DNA of 64,000 nt from Purshia tridentata (taxonomy: Eukaryota; Streptophyta; Magnoliopsida; Rosales; Rosaceae): NCBI GenBank assembly GCA_003254885.1, contig QANT01007181.1, positions 25,162 through 89,161 on the forward strand, written 5' to 3'. The notes under the pieces were generated by a model, which had not been told where the DNA came from, ran no database searches, and saw only the letters and a program-made list of their open reading frames with translations. The stretch's first letter is position 1; each line of letters starts with the position of its first letter. Shown here in pieces: positions 23,185 to 36,600 of the stretch. Both the position numbers and the translations under genes were made by a program.

Positions 23185-24246
23185 CTTCTCTAATACGGAA
23201 TCCAAGTACCACATTTAAATAGGGAATGTGGAATGTGAGATATCGTTTAAACGCTTATGATACAATAGTTGAATTTGTATCAATATAATGTGAAAAAGTC
23301 TTCAAATGCTTATATATAGTACAATATTTGTATCCTACATTAATTCAGCATTCTTACCCCTTGTTAGATGTTTCTTGACAAAAATTACTATTTATATATG
23401 TATATTGCTTAGTATAATAATATTGCTATAAACATCAAAATATATAAAAAATTTTAGATCTTATATGATCTATTAGTGTTTCATTTGTTCATATTTTGAA
23501 CTATTCTAATTTTAATTTAATGTTAACGAGTAAAGTTATCTGCCACATCTCATTTGATAAGGAAAGTGTTTGAGACATGTTTTGATGACCCTAGTGTAAG
23601 GGTTACCTACCAAATTTCTAATTACATCTCTCACAAGGGATGGGATCTAGTGGGACTTACTGGGAGAGAGAGAGATGTGATGAACAGAATAATTAATAAA
23701 CATGGTATGTATTTTGTTCACCAACAGAATAAACATAGTATTGATTCAAAAAAGGAATAAAAAGGAAGAAATTAACAAATTTCGAATATGGACTTGAATT
23801 CCAATTCATTCACGGTGCACATGATGCAAACCAAAAGAACAGTGGGCACAATGATTTTGTGGCTCATATTATATAACCCAATAGTTTGGTGGCCCGTTTA
23901 GGGCCAAACCCATATTACAAATCTACAAAATTGAGGCAAATTTCATTTATTTCCTAGAAAATGAGAAAGAACAAAGGAATATTGGTACCAGGATGCTTCT
24001 CTCCTACAGAGAGACGATGCATAGAGAATGTGGAAGGAGAGATAAACTTGCGCTGAAACGTAGCGTTAAGTTTCATTTATTTATGTTTCTGCCTTTTATT
24101 CGCATTTTCTTTCCGCAGGAGAGAGACCCCTTGGTGCCCAAATGAAAAGTAGATAGCAGCACTGCTAATGTTCATGACCAATGACAAACATTCTTGGAGG
24201 GAATACATTATGCTTAATATTTTGCATAGTCTGCTGAGAGAGAGCG
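23185..24246. other. Intergenic, 3' side of the WEB gene
   Basis: AT-rich DNA with no supported gene. The part nearest 24246 is probably the 3' UTR of the minus-strand WEB gene. Confidence 0.55.
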
Positions 24247-25284
24247 TCATGCCTTTGGAGACCCACCTTGTTGAATGTTCTTGTTTTTGGACAAAAGCCA
24301 CCCAAATAGAGGCATCAATGGCTTCTTTTTGGTCTTTTTCACAGAAGGGTCTCTGAGTCTCTCTTGCAAGATTTCTTCATTGTTAACAATAACTTGAGCC
24401 AGTGAAGGAGGACTTGCAAATTTCACATACCTCTTCTTGTGCATCAATTCCTCTGCATCTTGGTTTAGCACTGTCTTAGTTTCATACTTTGTGTCATTCT
24501 CAATGAATTTGAGGTCTTTAATCTCATGATCAACTGGGTGATTCTGAAACTCTCTTTCCTTCAAGTACTTGTGCAGCTCTTTCTTTGCATGGTCGAGATC
24601 TTCTCTGAGAGACTTTATGCAGTGTGCCATTAACTTGTTTTCTTCTCTTGCTTTCTGCAGACTTTTATTTGTTTCTTCAAGTTCAACTGTTAGGACTCCA
24701 ATTTTGGATTGAGCAGTTCCATTATTCTCACTTGCTCCAGCCCCAATCTAACAGATAAATTGTACACCAGATGGTATTAGGACATGAGTATGGACTCTAT
24801 AGTATGTGTGAACTCAAAATAAGTAAATTCCTAATGGGGTTCTCTTTGGCATAAATTCTTAATGAATTATTATTTTCATTAAGTCCTAGATGTATGAATG
24901 ACTATTTATATATATGCAGATGTTGAGAAGTTGTTGCACTCATTTCATTAGGTATGTTGTGAAATAGAGTTAGAGGGCAAAAAACTTCTCTAGAGATGTA
25001 GCAATGGACTTAAGTATGCCTTTACCAAATCAATGTATTTGCATGCCTTTGTGATAAACATGATTATCATATATATTGTTTGAAGGAAAAGTTGGATATT
25101 TTTAGACACATAAAATGAGAGGACTATAAAGAGAAGTAACCTCTTTGAGCTTGTTGCCATAGATTTCTCCTACTAAAACTCTTTCCCCAAACAACAAAAC
25201 TGCTTCCTTGACCGACCTGAAAGGCGCTCTGGTGTCAATCTCCGCACGCCCCATCACCACCAATCTACCCTCTTCGCTGTTCAT
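24247..25284 (-). CDS. Short WEB-family coiled-coil protein (At2g17940/At1g75720 type)
   Basis: Two exons, 25284..25141 and 24747..24247, join in frame to 214 residues. Exon 1 carries the family signature [26 protein letters not shown]. Exon 2 is a heptad-rich coiled coil ([20 protein letters not shown]), followed by a basic C terminus with [20 protein letters not shown] (DUF827) proteins are plant-specific. The long members WEB1/PMI2 work in chloroplast movement, while short members like this one have no known role. The donor of exon 1 is GTTACT, weaker than usual but the only one keeping frame and family length. The gene lies next to TRA1, divergently transcribed, as in Arabidopsis. Confidence 0.88.
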
Positions 25285-27166
25285 TGTTGCTTATAACACA
25301 AAACAGTTCTGGCAATGCTGCCACCTCTGGAACTAATAAACAGAGAAAGATAGCAATGAATATGTAGTCGAATGAATGAATGAAGTTGAAGGTCATTTTA
25401 ATACAAATTTGAAGACAAGGGAAGCTACATGGAGGTCGTTGCTGTTACAAATGGGGATGGTGGACTGGTGTGCTTTTAGCTTATTACTTAAAAGAAGTTA
25501 AGAAATTATCATGGGTTTGTTTTCTTCGCGTTTACTACACTGGAATTTTGTTAAGTGAAGTTGACAGGGGTGGTTGGCCCATCTTAATTCCGTTGCTGCT
25601 ATAATATGAAAAGCACTAAGACTTCCATCATTTATGGTGTGTCCAACATACACAGACACCATGGCATCTACTGTGCAACTTTTTTAATTAAGATGAGATT
25701 TGCACAATTGTGGGGTGATCCTAAGGAATTGGATTCTCTCATTTACTATTCTTCACTTTTAATCTAAACTTTCCAAGAGAATTCCAAAGGTCCTTCCAGC
25801 TTCCTTAGAGTTTAGTAATAAAATCTGATCCTTGGATTTTGAATGGAACACTTGGATTAAAAGTTAATAATAAAGTTGAGAGAATCAAGATCCAATTCCA
25901 AAATGAGCTCCCTGCAGTGATCTATTGTGTGAAGTTGATAAGAAGAATCTGATGAGTAATTGAAAGAAGAGCTATAAATAAAGTAATATCAATTATGAAC
26001 CGTCATACATGGTTAATGCATTCTAACGATCATGATTAAAATACCTTTTAGTTGTTTTAATCTTAATCGTAAAAAGAGATCAAAGGGTATAATTTGTTAC
26101 CTTTTTTTTTTTTTGGACCAAAAATTTGTTACTTATTTTACATACTTTCTAGAGAGCCTAATTTCTAGTTTTAGGGTTTTGTTCCTATTCGTTAAGACTG
26201 TTGAGGGTAAAATTTGTCACTTATTGTAGTTTTAAGGTTTTGACTTTTGAGGGGCCGTTGGGCCAGTTTCTTTAAAACAGACATGTGGAAGAAACATATA
26301 CCAACCGAAATAATGTGGGTTGGTTAAGGGTTTGGGGCTTAACTTGCCTTATTAATTTGATCACCCCATATTATTTTATTGTAATTTTTTAATCCTCAGC
26401 CTCCCTATCTATCCAATGCTTATGTAAGTAATAATACTATACTTACTAAATTTTTATATCATAATTTTTTATTATCTTATGTGGTAATTTATATGTTATT
26501 CATATATTGGACACTAAAAATATAAATATAAAAAATTATAAAAATAAGAAAAAACTCTGTATAGTACAATGATGACACGTAAAATAATATAATGAACGTG
26601 CTATAAAAATGTAGTAAAAAAAGCGTTATTACTATGTAATCATAGCCAACTTACTAGTCACCTTCATCCTTTACCACCTACCCATTGACCATCACCAAAA
26701 TCTTTAGCCACCACTGCCACCACTGCCATTGCCCACTGATTGTCGCACGATACTCACTTGTATTGTCTCCTCTCTACTTGAATATTTGATCTCTCTTTCA
26801 CTAAATCACTTAGCTCATGCTGACAGCCGACCCATCCTCTCTCCAAACCGACCCGACTATTCCAACTTGTCAAATCGACTCCCAAACCCCTGAGTTGACC
26901 GAAAGGTTTTTGGTCAGTTAGGCGGGGTTGCAAGTCGTACCCGTCAAGTTGGGTACCAACTCGATCCACCCTGCCAAATGCCCACCCCTAGAAATACCCG
27001 TGAACTAATGTGGGCCTTCGTATTATGTTGTATGGGCTGCACGGTTGTGTACAGCTTAGCAGCTTTTAGGGTCCTCAACCCACATCGCGATCTTGGTCTA
27101 ACAAGTTCGAGCCTGCGCGGGTTTTTCTTTCCTTTTTCAGTTAGAGGGTTCACATTTCGTTTAGAC
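25285..27166. other. Intergenic between WEB and TRA1
   Basis: Divergent spacer of about 1.9 kb. Its left end should hold the WEB promoter and its right end the TRA1 promoter. AT-rich tracts and a T-run (26103..26114) are present. The open frame at 26978..27274 has no recognisable protein features. Confidence 0.55.
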
Positions 27167-27168
27167 CA

Positions 27169-27178
27169 CTATATAAAT
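27169..27178 (+). promoter_or_regulatory. TATA box of TRA1
   Basis: ctatataaat is a near-ideal plant TATA box, 426 bases before the TRA1 ATG at 27604. A leader of roughly 400 bases would follow. A telo-box (aaaccctaa, 27352..27360), common in plant housekeeping genes, lies within this leader. Confidence 0.55.
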
Positions 27179-27444
27179 CGGCCTTCACCTCCGAAACCGA
27201 GACCTCAATTCCCCCCAAATCTCCCTAGTCCCGAAGGACCTCACCTGAGAGAGCAAATACAACTCTCAGAGTAAATATTAACTTTAACATTTACAGGAAA
27301 AAAAGACGAAGACCTTCTCCCTGACGATCACGAACAATCCACCCGTTTCCAAAACCCTAAAAATTTCACATTTAAATTCAATTTCTCCTCAGCTTCTTCT
27401 TCTCCTTCCAACCATTCGATCCCTTCTAGTTCGACCACAACCGC

Positions 27445-27497
27445 ATGACCAAGCAGTAGCAGAGCTCCGGTTGTTGCTCAAGTGCTCCATGAAGTAG
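27445..27497 (+). promoter_or_regulatory. Two minimal upstream ORFs in the TRA1 leader
   Basis: ATG ACC AAG CAG TAG at 27445..27459 encodes MTKQ. ATG AAG TAG at 27489..27497 encodes MK. Both end well before the TRA1 start at 27604. They lie in the mRNA only if transcription begins near the TATA box at 27169. Confidence 0.5.
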
Positions 27498-27603
27498 AAG
27501 AAGAAGAGGTTGCTGAGTCGCACCAGAAGCATTTCGGAGCTGCGTGTTTCGTGTTTTTCCGGCAAAGTTAGGGTTGTTGGTTACTTTAAGTACTAAGCCA
27601 GCC

Positions 27604-30600
27604 ATGAGTCCCGTTCAGAATTTCGAGCAACACTCTCGGCGTCTCATCGAGCCCGACCTTCGTACTCTCTCTTTCTCTCTCTGCGAAGCATAATTCAAAT
27701 ATCTTCTGAAACTGTTAGACCTTCTTTTAGCTTCTGAGTGAAAGTTACATAGTTTTATTAAATTTTATCAAACAGGCCCTTAGATTTGAACTAAACTCTT
27801 CAAAAAAATTTATTCGGCGCGCAAAGGGTTAATTTTTGTTTATTGATGCATTTTCTATAACCAAACAAAGCTCAGTATTTTTTTTTTTCAATCATTAATA
27901 TTACTACGTTTGCATGATGGTCTTTAAGATATTACTGTTTCTTTTGTTCCTTCTTATGGAACAGCAATTCAGGTTAGGCTTCAGATGGCAATGGAGGTTC
28001 GGGACAGCCTAGAGATTGCGCACACGGCCGAATACTTGAATTTTCTAAAATGCTATTTTCGGGCATTTTCAGTGATCCTTCTTCAAATTACAAAGCCACA
28101 GTTCACTGACAATCCTGAACACAAGCTCCGAAACATAGTGGTGGAGATTCTCAATCGTCTCCCCCACAGTGAAGTACTCCGCCCATTTGTCCAGGACCTC
28201 TTGAAGGTCGCAATGCAAGTACTAACTACCGACAATGAAGAGAATGGCTTAATTTGTATTCGTATAATCTTTGATCTTCTCAGGAACTTCAGGCCTACTC
28301 TGGAAAATGAAGTTCAGCCATTCTTGGACTTTGTCTGCAAGATTTACCAGAACTTTAAGTCGACTGTTAGCCATTTCTTTGAAAACGGGGTGGTGGGAGG
28401 GGAAGATGTTAAGCCTATGGATACTTCTTCGGATCAGTTGAGTGGTGGTGTCGGTGGGTATGCTGGGGGTGGGCAGGTTAACCCCAGTACCCGTTCTTTC
28501 AAGATAATAACGGAGAGTCCCCTGGTGGTCATGTTTTTGTTTCAGTTGTATAGTCGACTTGTCCAGATCAATATTCCTCAGCTGTTGCCTTTGATGGTTG
28601 CTGCTATATCTGTTCCTGGCCCAGAAAAGGTTCCTCTGCATTTGAAGACTCATTTCATTGAGTTAAAGGGTGCGCAGGTGAAGGTAAGGAGGCGATACTT
28701 CCCCCACACACCACACCCCCCACACCCCACCACCACCACACACACCACCGCCCCCCTGGCCGGCGTCCCCTCTCTGCGTGTCCCTTTTTTTATTAGTTGT
28801 TTACTAATTTATTTCTCTACTATTGCAGACAGTGTCGTTTTTAACATACTTGTTGAAGAGCTTTGCTGATTATATTAGGCCACATGAAGAAAGCATATGT
28901 AAAAGCATAGTCAATTTGCTAGTTACATGTTCGGACTCTGTATCAATTAGAAAGGTAACAATTCTTGTCTCTTGATTTTTTTTTTTTCCAGTTAGATCCT
29001 TCTCTACTTCCATGACTATAAGTCTGTAACATAAATATTTTGTTGCATGCAGGAATTGTTAGTAGCCTTAAAACATGTTCTTGGAACAGATTTCAAGAGG
29101 GGTTTATTTCCTCTGATTGACACACTTTTGGAAGAAAGGTAACACTGTTGACTCAATCATATGGTGACCCATAATTGCCAAAAACATGATAGAGAAAATT
29201 GTATTCTGAAGACTGTGAAGTGTACTGGTGCAAATCTTGGATAAATGCAATAGCTTCATATGATGACAAATTGATCTTTTTGTTAGTAGCCTTAAAACAT
29301 GTTCTTGGAACAGTTTTCAAGAGGGGTTTATTTCCTCTGTAATATCTTCATGGTTAGCAACAAGCATTATGTGATGAAGAGATGTACCTAAAACTCCCAC
29401 TGGATAGAAAAATAGTGTTCATTTACTCATTTCTTCTTGCAATTCCTCCTGACTTATACATTTAGATACACATAAGAACAGCTATTCCTTCTGATCTGTA
29501 CTTCTGAAGAGAACAAGAATATTGTTGTAGCTGACTTCTGCTCTGATTATTTTCTTAATCCTTTTCTTGTTTCCCATTTTCAGGGTTCTAGTTGGAACCG
29601 GTCGAGCTTGCTTTGAGACTTTGAGGCCATTGGCATACAGTCTACTTGCAGAGATTGTTCATCATGTTCGTGTGGACCTTTCCTTGTCACAGGTATTTTC
29701 TTTGTGTGATCTCTAATGAAAGATCTGACTGTTTATAACATCATTGTCTTGTCTTAGACGTGGAGGCTCAGTTCTATTTTGTCATTATAATAACTATCAG
29801 TCATTGTTTGTCGTACCTCCATAGATGCATGTCAAGAATTGCCTATGTTGGCTTGATTCTTGTACTTCTGCTGATGAGAGGAGATGATGCTTTAATAGCT
29901 CATTAGGCGGGATTTTTATACTGATAGTTGGTTTGCCCTAGTTGTTCTGCTTTTAGTCTTAGGTGGACAGCTTGCCAATTTCCTTTTTTATTTGGTGACT
30001 TTTTTCTTTTCTGTTTCCTATCTAAAAAAAGTTTATTCGACATGAATCCTAAAAGAAATTTAGCAATTTTTGAGATTCACAGCACTGAATGATTATGATT
30101 ATGACTGCCAATAAGCCTATTATAACCGAATAACCTTTTTTTGGTTGGATTGAAAAGGTACGAAATTAATCAATTTCCATGTCATACACTTGAGGTTATA
30201 CTGTCTATGAAGCTGTTGGAGATCTGAGCTGCAGGATTCCTACAGTTGTTGCATGGCTGAAGAGCCAGGCTACTACTGAATTTTAATTTTCTTTCGTATC
30301 GTGTGAGTGTGTGTGGTTTCTCTAATGTATTGTTGTCATGATTTTTTTACTAGTTAATCAAAATTTCTAATTTTGAGGATTGAGGTAGATACATGATTCT
30401 GCTGGTGTGGGTACATTGAACTTGGAAAATAAAAGAAGAGTGACAATGTCAATCACCAGAATTTATATGTTGTAGTTTATTTTTTTTGAAGAAAAAAAAA
30501 AGATAAGATAAGAATTCGTGTGCTGTGGTTGAAGCATTTTAATGATAAGAAGTTGCACATGTCCAGTTCACAGACCTTTTTATGACACTTCAAGTTCAGG

Positions 30601-33600
30601 ATTTTGTTGATTAATTTTTTTTCCCTTTAGGTGATGAACTGAAATATTCGTTTTGACCTTTTAGAAGAATTTTTATTATTCATGAATGAAAAAATAATTA
30701 AATAATTAACTGAAAGCGAAATAAATAAAGGAATATGAAGAAAGTAGATATTAGAGTTCCTGTGTTGTGTTCTGTTGCTAACACATGGTCCTTCTTCTAG
30801 TTGGTTATGTATTTTGGATTCTAATTTATTTCAAGCGTTATCATTTTCTTGTTCAACAGGGTTCTGTGCTTCTTTTTATTCTGAAATTGATTGTTTGGAA
30901 AATTTATTTTTTCTCCAGCATTGTTTACCGTTAAGAGTTTCATCATTACTTTAAAATCTCATGTTTACATAGTATCTACTAACAAATTGCATTATTATGC
31001 TGCAGTTATCCCGGATTATATACTTGTTTTCAAGCAACATGCATGATGCTTCATTGTCACTGAGCATTCATACTACTTGTGCTCGCTTGATGCTGAATCT
31101 GGTGCATATGCCAACTCTATTCTTCAAGAGATTTTAGCAATTTTTATTTTCATTTGGGTATTCAGTTTTATGAAATAATTTTTCTTTTGGGACATAGGTG
31201 GAGCCAATATTTGAGAAAGGTGTCGATCAGCCGTCTATGGATGAAGCACGGATTTTATTGGTTTGAGTTGCAATCTAATTGTTTATCTAGAATGGTGTGA
31301 ACTGCTAAACTTTATGAATTTTCTCATTCCTTTAGTTAATAAATGTATTTTGTTTCTTTGTAGGGGCGTATATTGGATGCTTTTGTTGGGAAATTCAGTA
31401 CTTTCAAGCGTACTATTCCGCAGGTAATCTTTGATTGTCTTATATTTTCTCAACCATAAATTCACCTGTTGAGTTGATATGTTTTGTCTAGCCGCATAGA
31501 TGTGAACCTGTATTTATTGTCCATGTATGGTTTATGCACTACAGTAAAGGAGTTTATGTTACTTGTCATATTGTTTGGAGCTGAAATGATGATGCGTTTT
31601 CTGACAATATTGAATTAATTTGGTTAAGTATGTTTTGGGAAGTTCTTGGCAGTCAATTGAATATCATTGAGAGACTATTGGCTTGTGAGGTTTTTTGCAT
31701 TTTCTAGAAACATGTCATATTTTTAGTTGTTTCTTGCTTATCTGTCAATACTGACATGTCTCCATGTTTCCTGATAGCTTTTGGAGGAGGCTGAGGAGGG
31801 AAAGGATCGTGCTACTCTAAGGTCAAAGCTTGAGCTCCCTGTGCAGGTTGTTTTAACAACTTTTTCTTTTAGATGACTGTTTTTGTGTGCATAATATTTT
31901 ATGGTTTCAAGTTGTCCTTTATTTTCTTGCATCACTTATCAGTCATTTTCTTTGATGTTAAAGTACTTCTGTTTAACAGTTTTTATTTTTTTCCTCGGGC
32001 ACTATTTTATACATTCACTGAATATTGTTAGATTTCTAAACATGTTCGAGTTTTGTTTTTTACTATTATGATAGACTTCAATGAAATGATGACTTAATTG
32101 GTTATGGTTGTTTACATGCTGTTTTTGCCCAGGAATTGAGGAGGTTAATTTGCATGTCACTAGATTTCTAATTTGAGGATTTGATTACTTATACTGCTGT
32201 AGGATTTCTATGGTGTTTGTCTAGCTTGAAGTTTCTGGATCTCTCTCTTTTTCATGGCTTAATTTTGATATGATGAAAGTTGAGGGTTTGGTCTTCAAAA
32301 TTCTGCATTAGTTTTTTTGTCTTTTCCCTTTTTAATGTTCACTGTTGATTATCGCGTATCTAATGCTTTTAGAAGTTGAAAAAAATGGTATTTGATGTGC
32401 TTATCATTAAGGATTTTAATCAGCCAGTGGATTTATAAAGTTGTCCATGGAACCTAAAAGTCTTAAATCTCCTTTTTAAAACCTTCTGCAGTTTTAAGAT
32501 TATTCGAAAACAAATGTTGCAAGAGGTTTTTAAGGGTTTGAAATACTTCTAGCATTGATGCATTTAGTGTGAAATTTACATGGGTATTCTTGTTAGTTTG
32601 GAAGAAAATAGAGACATATTTGTTTTTTTAGTAAAATGGCTTGAAATTTGATATCCATTCTTCCAAATTTTTTGCTGTGCTATTTATCGCTTTTTTAATT
32701 GCTTTATTAAATAGTCAACTCTTTTTATAAACTACAGCATCTTTTTACTCTCAGACATTTTGTTTAATTGTGGCATATAATCTGTTTGCAGGCAGTTTTG
32801 AATTTGCAGGTCACTGTGGAACATTCTAAGGAAGTCAATGATTGTAAGCATCTGATTAAGACATTGGTCATGGGTAATTGATCCTTGCTTCTTTTTTAAT
32901 TTTTGCTATTTCTTTCTATATGATAAATTATAATAATACTTATTTAACAGATATGCGAACTTAAATTTTCTTATACTTCTAATAGATATGACCTTGACTT
33001 TGGTTTGTTTGTTTTCCTAAACCAATCAATATTTGTCTGCATTTATTGTCAGGAATGAAGACTATAATATGGAGTATCACTCATGCACACTTGCCGCGTT
33101 CACAGGTATTATTATTTGTGTTAATAGTTTCTTATGAGTCCGGTTGACATTTGTTATCTTATGCGACATTTCTGATGGTTTAAGGTTTCTCCTTCCACAC
33201 ATGGAACACACCCACAGGTGCTTGTTTCATCATCATCTAACTTACCAGCCCCTCAAGCATTTAAAGGGATGCGAGAAGATGAGGTATTACATCTCATGTT
33301 ATGAGATTTAATATCTTTTTTGTGGTTCGATTCACTTGGTCTGACTTTGGTATTGGGTAGGTCCGGAAAGCTTCTGGCGTCTTAAAGAGTGGGGTGCATT
33401 GCTTAGCCCTCTTCAAGGAGAAGGATGAGGAGAGGGAAATGCTACAACTTTTTTCCCAGATTCTGGCTATCATGGAACCTCGAGATTTGATGGACATGTT
33501 CTCATTGTGTATGCCCGAGCTTTTTGAGTGCATGATTTGCAACACTCAGTTGGTTCACATCTTCTCTACACTTTTGCAAGCCCCTAAAGTATACCGGCCT

Positions 33601-36600
33601 TTTGCAGACGTTTTGGTTAATTATCTTGTAAACAATAAACTTGATCTTTTGAAGCATCCTGATACACCTGCAGCAAAACTAGTATTGCACCTCTTTCGGT
33701 TTATATTTGGTGCAGTTTCAAAAGCGCCTTCAGATTTTGAACGTATTTTGCAACCTCATGTGCCTGTTATAATGGAAGTTTGTATGAAAAATGCTACGGA
33801 AGTGGAAAAGCCTCTTGGTTATATGCAACTTCTTCGCACAACATTTCGAGCACTTGCAGTATGCAAATTTGAACTTCTTCTGAGGGATTTGATTCCTATG
33901 TTACAACCTTGTCTTAATATGCTGTTGATGATGCTTGAGGGTCCAACTGGGGAAGATATGAGGGACCTTTTGCTGGAGTTATGCTTAACCTTGCCTGCAC
34001 GCTTAAGCTCATTGCTACCACATCTTCCCCGTCTTATGAAGCCTCTTGTTTTGTGTCTTAAAGGAAGTGATGACCTCGTGAGCCTAGGTTTAAGAACACT
34101 TGAGTTTTGGGTAGACAGTTTAAATCCTGATTTTTTGGAACCCAGCATGGCTAATGTTATGTCAGAGGTGATTTTAGCCCTATGGTCTCACTTGAGGCCT
34201 GCCCCCTATCCTTGGGGTGCAAAAGCATTGCAACTCCTTGGCAAGTTAGGAGGTCGTAACAGGCGTTTTCTCAAAGAGCCCCTTGCAATTGAGTGCAAGG
34301 AGAATCCAGAGCATGGACTCCGTGTGATTCTTACATTTGAGCCTGCAACCCCATTTTTGGTTCCATTGGATCGATGCATTAATCTTGCTGTGGTAGCTGT
34401 TATGCATAAAAATGGTGGAGTTGATACATTTTATCGAAAGCAGGCTTTGAAGTTTCTTCGTGTTTGCTTATCATCTCAGCTTAATTTGCCAGAAAAGGTT
34501 ACTGATGATGGATGCACACCTAGTCAGTTGTCAACTTTGTTAGTTTCTGCAGTTGATTCTTCTTGGCAGCGGCCTGAAACATCAGACATAAAGGTTGGTT
34601 GGTTTGATATAATGTTATCACTTGGTGAAGTGCTGATTGCTGAGTCTGTTATTTGAAACCTTCTGTCAAAATTTTTATTGCCTTTTATATTAGTTGTAGT
34701 AACTGTTGGCTTTGTAGTTGGATTATTGGTGCTAGAGTGATAGTTGATAAACTGTTATGCGACCCTGTTATTGGTCTTCACTGAGGCTCATCTTCATTTT
34801 TTAGAGTTTTACCAAAAACACTCTTTGCAGTTATTCAGTTATATTTTCCATAACTTAGTAATTCTGATGTATCTTTCTAAAGAAGTACAAGGGAGGGACC
34901 AAAAACTCGTAGTTTTAAATTGCCTGCTAATAAGACCAAATTCTATGTGTTACTGTCCCCAGGAAAAAAGGAAAAGGACCTTTGGTAGATTTTTTTAATG
35001 CACTGGGGAACTCCATGTATTAAATATAACTATGTGGGTATTAATTGTTATAATGCCTTGACGTCTGTACACCATGTTCATTCTTTCACTTCTCATCTTT
35101 ATGAAACTTTGTTGCCAAGATATTTTCCTCCCCACCTCTCTCCAAAACCAAAAAAGAAAAAGAATTCTTTGTCAATGGTTTAATTGGTTTTATTTTCTCA
35201 TTGTTTTATTATAACAATTGTTCTGTTTCTCAGACCAAAAAAAATTGTTCAATCTCCATTTCTATGCTATATGTTTTTAACTTCTTCTTTTTTAATTTTC
35301 TTCCCTCTGAATTTTCGTTGAGATAGCCCAAAAAGGGAATTTTCATTTTTTGTATTACATTATAATGAATGTAGGCATAATTGCAGGCTGACTTAGGTGT
35401 AAAGACGAAGACCCAACTTATGGCTGAAAAGTCTGTTTTCAAGATTCTCTTAATGACTGTTATAGCTGCTAGTGTGGAACCAGATTTCCATGACCCCAAG
35501 GATGACTTTGTTGTCAATGTCTGCCGCCATTTTGCGATGATGTTCCATATGAATTCATCATCAACTAATACCTCAGTTTCAATCGCTGCACTTGGGGCTC
35601 ATGTTGGTTCCAGTTCCAGGTCAAAGAATAGTGCTTCTTCAAACCTCAAGGAGTTAGACCCTCTGATATTTTTGGATGCTCTAGTTGATGTGCTAGCAGA
35701 TGAAAACAGGCTCCATGCCAAGGCTGCACTTAGTGCTTTACATGTATTTTCTGAAACACTTCTCTTTCTTGCTCGTTCAAAGCATGCTGATGTGCTAATG
35801 TCAAGAGGCCCTGGTACTCCAATGATGGTCTCTAGTCCATCATTGAATCCTGTATGCTCTCCACCCCCAAGTGTACGCATCCCTGTTTTTGAGCAACTTC
35901 TGCCCCGCCTTTTGCATTGTTGCTATGGAACGACCTGGCAAGCACAGATGGGAGGTGTTATGGGACTTGGTGCTTTGGTTGGGAAGGTCACTGTTGAGAC
36001 TCTATGCCTTTTCCAAGTAAGAATTGTTCGCGGTTTGGTATATGTTCTTAAAAGGCTTCCTATTTATGCCAGCAAAGAGCAAGAAGAGACAAGTCAGGTG
36101 CTTACACAGGTTCTTCGTGCAGTTAATAATGTAGATGAAGCAAACAGTGAACCACGCCGGCAAAGTTTTCAAGGAGTAGTTGAATTCCTTGCTTCAGAAT
36201 TATTCAATCCCAATGCATCTATTATTGTGAGAAAGAATGTGCAGTCATGTTTGGCACTTTTGGCTGGTAGAACTGGTAGTGAGGTATCTGAGCTGCTTGA
36301 GCCATTGTATCAACCCTTGCTTCAGCCTCTTTTGGTGCGACCACTCCGGTCAAAAACTGTGGATCAACAGGTAATCTATGTTTTTAATGGTCATTAGTAG
36401 AATTTGTTGAATTTCTTACTGACATGATCTGATGACATATACAGGTGGGGACAGTTACAGCTTTAAACTTCTGTTTGGCCTTGAGACCACCTCTTCTCAA
36501 GTTGACTCAAGATCTGGTAAATTTTCTGCAAGAAGCATTGCAGATAGCTGAGGCTGATGAAACTGTATGGGTTGTGAAGTTTATGCCTGCGAAAGTGGCC

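Noticed and set aside
26978-27274. 98-residue open frame before TRA1
   Set aside because: It overlaps the TRA1 TATA box and leader, shows no recognisable domain, and is likely a chance frame in promoter DNA.
28684-28869. Extension of TRA1 exon 2 through the CAC-rich tract
   Set aside because: The frame is open, but a good donor at 28684 and the conserved TVSFLTYLLKSF segment after 28828 show that it is intron.
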